The translations under genes were made by a program, and so were the position numbers. The notes beneath the pieces were generated by a model, which did not search any database, had not been told where the DNA came from, and saw nothing but the letters and a program-made list of their open reading frames with translations. From the IMG/VR virus record IMGVR_UViG_3300045684_000009, positions 1 to 64,000 of that record: DNA of 64,000 nt. One strand, 5' to 3'. Below are positions 61,101 through 64,000 of the stretch, piece by piece. The DNA comes from a virus. Within the stretch, counting starts at the first letter, position 1. Each line of letters begins with the position of its first letter.

Positions 61101-61642
61101 AAAACCCTGACATACAATTTACAGATAGACCTTTGGGTGCGTTTGATACAGCACTCGGTAACGTGCGAACAGCTAGACAGACTTTACCTAATCAAGTGTT
61201 CTCAAGAAGTTTGAGACAGTTAGGTGATATATCTGGTTTATTAGATAGGGGCGTATCGATGAACGGAATTCAGTCTTTATATAATAGAGCAATTCAAACG
61301 GGATCAGATGCCGCATTGAGTACTAATTTAAACTTGTTAGGTCAAGAGAACAACTTATTGTTAGGAAAACAAGCAGGAGTTGCGGGTAACGTTGCAGGAC
61401 AAGATAACAAAGCCAACGTAGGTACAACAAATAGAAATAATCAATTGGCGGGTATAGGTACTCAATTTGGACAGTATACTAACAACCAAGGTAACTTAAA
61501 TAGTGCTTTAGCTAATTCTCAAATAAGAGCGATGTTAGCCAAAGAACAACAGCAGTCTTCTGCTATTCAAAGTGGAGCACAAAATCTATTTAACTTAGGA
61601 AACATAGACGCACTAAGTTCTATACTTGGAATGTTTAGTTAA
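58145..61642 (+). CDS. Large virion cargo/ejection-like protein
   Basis: A 1165-residue protein overlapping the muzzle gene by 29 nt in another frame. The N-terminal motif KKIKKYQKGS reappears near 265 as YIYQQGGQMKNKKQQGG, so residues about 15-260 look like an inserted segment. The rest is low-complexity, rich in Gly, Gln, Asn and Ala (GVADAALTPFGGGNL; GPLGSQGASALQSLGHG), with a Lys-rich helical region (~820-880) and a Gln/Asn-rich C-terminus. Low-complexity proteins next to the muzzle are ejected cargo proteins in crAss-like phages, so that is the likely role. Confidence 0.65.
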   Translation: MATQRKKKIKKYQKGSNVYSSKGQPNIVPNTDGIYVLGHEPLKYPPNTTPDKVALANLESFSLNGYHDLGMFDQPSIAKWISSLPPEERYLFEKDRKGYIAKNFDNFKKSLPSSEKQPDPTFRNEFNRGKGALEKLYGKANYIPVSDNGLEDRLSEIPEGANVMFMDHSGSHLFGVPRQDFYSMLSKKNPKTCIGGSCSLGHFIPDNVQEKIGHGTIINDAFFQSQFPNTNVILDKTKWDGFKPELSGINSIIGVDAKTPQYIYQQGGQMKNKKQQGGFGDIFTQNPNMFGSFTQDLLNDNKGLDFAANMPEFNIGGSDLLGDVKLPAQLGILANQFLGINELSNDGREAAFNNRLSSPDYLRQFTVSPSIGPLNYLQGGGPASPINSRSSVTDQAGYLTSNLNNFTPQKVIQGSGGQTNITTNGMAFPIFANGVPLQPNSGNYIFNGNEVLETPMRQGGEVPKMFLGGLWDGIKSVGKGVADAALTPFGGGNLIESGFDKIPVLSDALGFFGDSTLGAFDGATNLFGFDILKDGAFNTGLGKSVYSNADNLASMAAPAVGGALFGPLGSQGASALQSLGHGITGGPQTSANQGYAGTPGFNPNTGGMGNVMGGLSQLIPLLQMFTKLQGYKEGGSVFRGRQTDLAMPLTKFNQAGNIGLGGLIGAFPEGVPIQTEKFDKIPEQIIFGNAMIANVNAHDSHEDMVKDGNSDMVTDMLPEGAYVTSAYGGIKIRKKKAEDFVVGIKIHPYHENQKGLLPERMTVADVFPKKVDELTPAELSNEIKKKFEVRDRVDIFGNATNEINLESRKPYLQFLIQESEEQKMKKEMASQKRKATNAINKVAKEIGVDKAELKAAFGFRKGGKVVKKDVVKAQNGVYATPYSGLQPLSTNLYSLPSPQFSVPETAPYAHVNGPSQGFSINNLLGQVEQSLPFVGQSLGIVGNTRDFLRAPGVENTINNIQGGLFNQNSQLNQANLLGNIGAIIAQNPDIQFTDRPLGAFDTALGNVRTARQTLPNQVFSRSLRQLGDISGLLDRGVSMNGIQSLYNRAIQTGSDAALSTNLNLLGQENNLLLGKQAGVAGNVAGQDNKANVGTTNRNNQLAGIGTQFGQYTNNQGNLNSALANSQIRAMLAKEQQQSSAIQSGAQNLFNLGNIDALSSILGMFS

Positions 61643-61660
61643 TAAGAAAGTAAGCAAATT

Positions 61661-64000
61661 ATGATAGACTTTAAAGATTACGTAAATTATCCTTTACAAC
61701 TCTTCCAAAATGGAGGTTTAACAACCTTCAATATTGGAAACGAAGCACCCACCAACGGGTTAGCTGCGCAGATGGCGGCTAACATTCCAATAGCACCCAT
61801 CGTACAAAATCCTTTAGATATCTCTAGTTCATTTAGAGATAGAACATTGGATTTACAAGAAGATGCTTTTTCGTATAGAAAGACTAAAGACATCATGGAC
61901 TTTACTTCTAAGCTATATGATAAAGTGGGAAAAGGTGTAGCTACGTCTACAAGTGACGCTACAGGTTTGTATCTCCCTATATATGGAGAAGATGAAGCCC
62001 AGTTTAACAAGACGTATGGTGAGATGCAGTCTAACATGACGAATGCTATGTTTTCAGGTGACACACAGACAGCAATAAAATTGTTTAATGAGTTAAATCA
62101 ACTACCCAAAAGTAGGAACTTTAGAGTGGCGGGTGAAAATAGTGCGATATTAAATTCCATAACCAACTTTAAACCTGAGTTAAAGACTGGTCAAGCATTC
62201 GATACTCAAGGAGCTTTAAGTTTTTCTAAGAAAGCTGAAGATTGGTTAAGACAAGATGATAATAAGTACAGGTCGTTGACTGATTTTATGCGACAAGAAG
62301 GAGTTAGTAATTTAGAAGACTTCGTGTATAATGAGAATGAGGCTGTAAAAGAAATAGACACATATATAAAAGCAGATGCTGACTTCGAATATAGACAATT
62401 AATGGCTGAGTCCATTGGTGGTAATCCTGCATTAGCTGAATTAAGAGAGAGGTTAGTAGACGGTGGAGACATATCTTCACAAGATTTAGCTAAATTCCTT
62501 ATGTCAAATGGAACTACAAAGCAACATATTGCTAACACAATTGGTGGTGGAGAAAAAGGTTTAACTAAATACATCGATCAAAGAAGACAAAACACTACTA
62601 TAAATGAAAAACAACTCAACAAAGTCATAGATGTAGCTACAGAACTTAATCCTCAACTATATGAAGTGGAGGTTGATGGTAAGAAGTATGAGGTGAAGTT
62701 GGATGCGTTAGGTCGAATAGTAGAAGATAGGGTGGAGACAATAGGTAATATTGAGCAAGCCGAAGCCGAGTTTGGTTTTGACACTCAATTAGCTACTCAG
62801 AAAAACGAAGCGGCGGTTCAGTTAGAAAAAGAGAAGACAACTAGAAAAGCTACAAAACAAACATACGAAGCTAATAGAACTTCTTCAAGTAAAAATACAT
62901 ATGAAACTATAAATAATTCTGGACTAGTTGATAATGAGCTAGATGCCGATTCAATGTCTAAAGATATGTTGAATGCGTATGAGGATGGGAAAGAGATGGA
63001 TGTATTGTTTGCTGAAATAGTAGAGACATATGAAATAGAGGGCGACGAAGCTAAAAAAGAATTAGCAGACACTATAGAAAAGACTTATAGAAACTATAAA
63101 TCTAATGGTCTTGAGGCGGGTATTAATAAAATAGAACCTATTAAAGAATCAACAAGTACCGACTTTATAAAACCTTCGGGAAATGAGATATTAGATATGG
63201 GTGAATTGTTCCATAAAATTGAAAGCCCTAATAAAGGTTTTGGAGCTACCAATGATGAAACAACAGCTTTAGGTAATTGGCAATTCTTATACACTGACTT
63301 CAGAGACCAAATATCGGCAGCTATAGACGATAGAGGTTTGGAGTGGGAAGGTATACAACTTACAGATGAAGAGGAGGATTACTTCAGAACTAATAACATA
63401 TGGGGTTCGGCTAAACGACGTAAGGCTAATAATCTTACAGAGGATGATAAGAAGAAAGCTGCGGCGTTTTTAAGAAGCCCAGAAGCTCAAAAAGACTTAT
63501 GGGGAAGTAATTACGAAGAATATAAATCAAACTTACCACAATTAAGAGAGTTAGACACTGAAGGTAAATACAGTGATGCTCAACTTATGTATATGTTACA
63601 TCACCAAGGTACATTAAAGTCAGCTAGTGAATTTATCAAAACAGGTAAATCTCCTATAACGGCTGCAGGTAGAAATATAACTAATGAATTAAATAGAGCA
63701 TTATCTAAGATGGCTAAGGTTTCTAGTAATAGTGGTTTTACAGGGTTTATAGATGAGGACGGTATGAGTAGAGGTTCTAGTGATACCGTAACTCCACAAA
63801 CAGAGTTTGATCCTAGCATATATTACGATATAGATTCGAAAACAACTCTTACAGAACCAACCTCTGTTGACCAAGGTTCTACAACAGAACCTGTAGATTC
63901 TACATCTGAAGTTGCACAAAGTCAACCACAATCTCGATTGGAGAAAGTATTAACAGATACTCAAGAAGAAAGAACTCAGGTATTTGGAGAACTGGCTACA
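61661..64000 (+). CDS. Large cargo-like protein with transglycosylase-like domain (partial)
   Basis: An open frame of 780 codons from ATG 61661 to the window edge, so the C-terminus is missing. It starts MIDFKDYVNYPLQLFQNG. The central part is acidic and helical (~330-450). Residues about 516-545 read GELFHKIESPNKGFGATNDE, then TALGNWQFLYTDF, which resembles a lysozyme/SLT transglycosylase core (Glu521; G.WQF), and LMYMLHHQGTLKSA (~642-655) resembles its 'hhQG' helix. It would be an ejected protein that locally opens peptidoglycan. The tail end is Ser/Thr/Glu-rich. The gene is real; the domain call is moderate. Confidence 0.7.
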   Translation, partial: MIDFKDYVNYPLQLFQNGGLTTFNIGNEAPTNGLAAQMAANIPIAPIVQNPLDISSSFRDRTLDLQEDAFSYRKTKDIMDFTSKLYDKVGKGVATSTSDATGLYLPIYGEDEAQFNKTYGEMQSNMTNAMFSGDTQTAIKLFNELNQLPKSRNFRVAGENSAILNSITNFKPELKTGQAFDTQGALSFSKKAEDWLRQDDNKYRSLTDFMRQEGVSNLEDFVYNENEAVKEIDTYIKADADFEYRQLMAESIGGNPALAELRERLVDGGDISSQDLAKFLMSNGTTKQHIANTIGGGEKGLTKYIDQRRQNTTINEKQLNKVIDVATELNPQLYEVEVDGKKYEVKLDALGRIVEDRVETIGNIEQAEAEFGFDTQLATQKNEAAVQLEKEKTTRKATKQTYEANRTSSSKNTYETINNSGLVDNELDADSMSKDMLNAYEDGKEMDVLFAEIVETYEIEGDEAKKELADTIEKTYRNYKSNGLEAGINKIEPIKESTSTDFIKPSGNEILDMGELFHKIESPNKGFGATNDETTALGNWQFLYTDFRDQISAAIDDRGLEWEGIQLTDEEEDYFRTNNIWGSAKRRKANNLTEDDKKKAAAFLRSPEAQKDLWGSNYEEYKSNLPQLRELDTEGKYSDAQLMYMLHHQGTLKSASEFIKTGKSPITAAGRNITNELNRALSKMAKVSSNSGFTGFIDEDGMSRGSSDTVTPQTEFDPSIYYDIDSKTTLTEPTSVDQGSTTEPVDSTSEVAQSQPQSRLEKVLTDTQEERTQVFGELAT

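Noticed and set aside
1-64000. Prophage or lysogeny genes
   Set aside because: No integrase, excisionase, CI-like repressor or att-like repeat was found in this window.

Overview
The window is part of a tailed double-stranded DNA phage genome that infects a Bacteroidota host, most likely a flavobacterium. Three things point to the host: A+T-rich DNA, promoter-like TATATTTG / TAnnTTTG boxes in place of Shine-Dalgarno-led starts, and gene content (M43 cytophagalysin-like protease, Bacteroidota-type surface-lipoprotein signal, DUF1573-like protein, SprB/PKD-like adhesin repeats). The layout resembles crAss-like phages (Crassvirales): two opposing gene blocks, a large terminase next to a large portal with a Gln-rich coiled-coil tail, an acidic scaffold-like protein, the major capsid protein (MCP), ring-like adaptors, a huge muzzle-like protein and large cargo-like proteins. 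This placement is inference. No DNA or RNA polymerase and no integrase or repressor is visible here; the genome continues past 64000.

Region 1-544 is non-coding and compositionally odd (a C10 run at the edge, five GATGGT repeats, two long alternating pyrimidine-purine tracts). One rightward gene of unknown function follows (545-1366), then a convergent gap with G-rich motifs.

From 14167 down to 1852 lies one tightly packed leftward block, probably early, whose genes mostly overlap by a few bases. Its first genes are nucleic-acid enzymes (RecB/Cas4-like nuclease, RNase HI, DnaQ-like exonuclease, GIY-YIG nuclease, possible PD-(D/E)XK protein, tRNA-Met). Next come protein-modifying enzymes: a VWA protein, a PPP-type phosphatase, a ClpP-like protease, a thioredoxin and a SET-domain protein. 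Then come small unknown proteins and a GIY-YIG homing-type endonuclease.

The most striking feature is at 5630-7430. Five consecutive leftward ORFs each resemble a piece of this phage's own MCP (24922-26484). The last four run in the same order as the MCP. The first piece is fused to a SET methyltransferase domain. This set of capsid fragments with a SET fusion looks undescribed.

A 321-bp divergent control region (14168-14488) separates the blocks. It holds opposed TATATTTG boxes and a perfect palindrome. The rightward late block (14489-64000) runs through a pre-packaging module with an HU/IHF-like protein, TerL, portal, scaffold and MCP, then auxiliary capsid and ring proteins, cysteine-rich adhesin-like proteins, a beta-helix spike and a tail-fibre array. 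A lipoprotein pair follows (surface-signal metalloprotease and T7-lysozyme-like amidase), then further ring proteins, the muzzle and cargo proteins. The last ORF carries a transglycosylase-like motif and is cut by the window edge. Hairpin terminators and TATATTTG promoters divide this block into transcription units.
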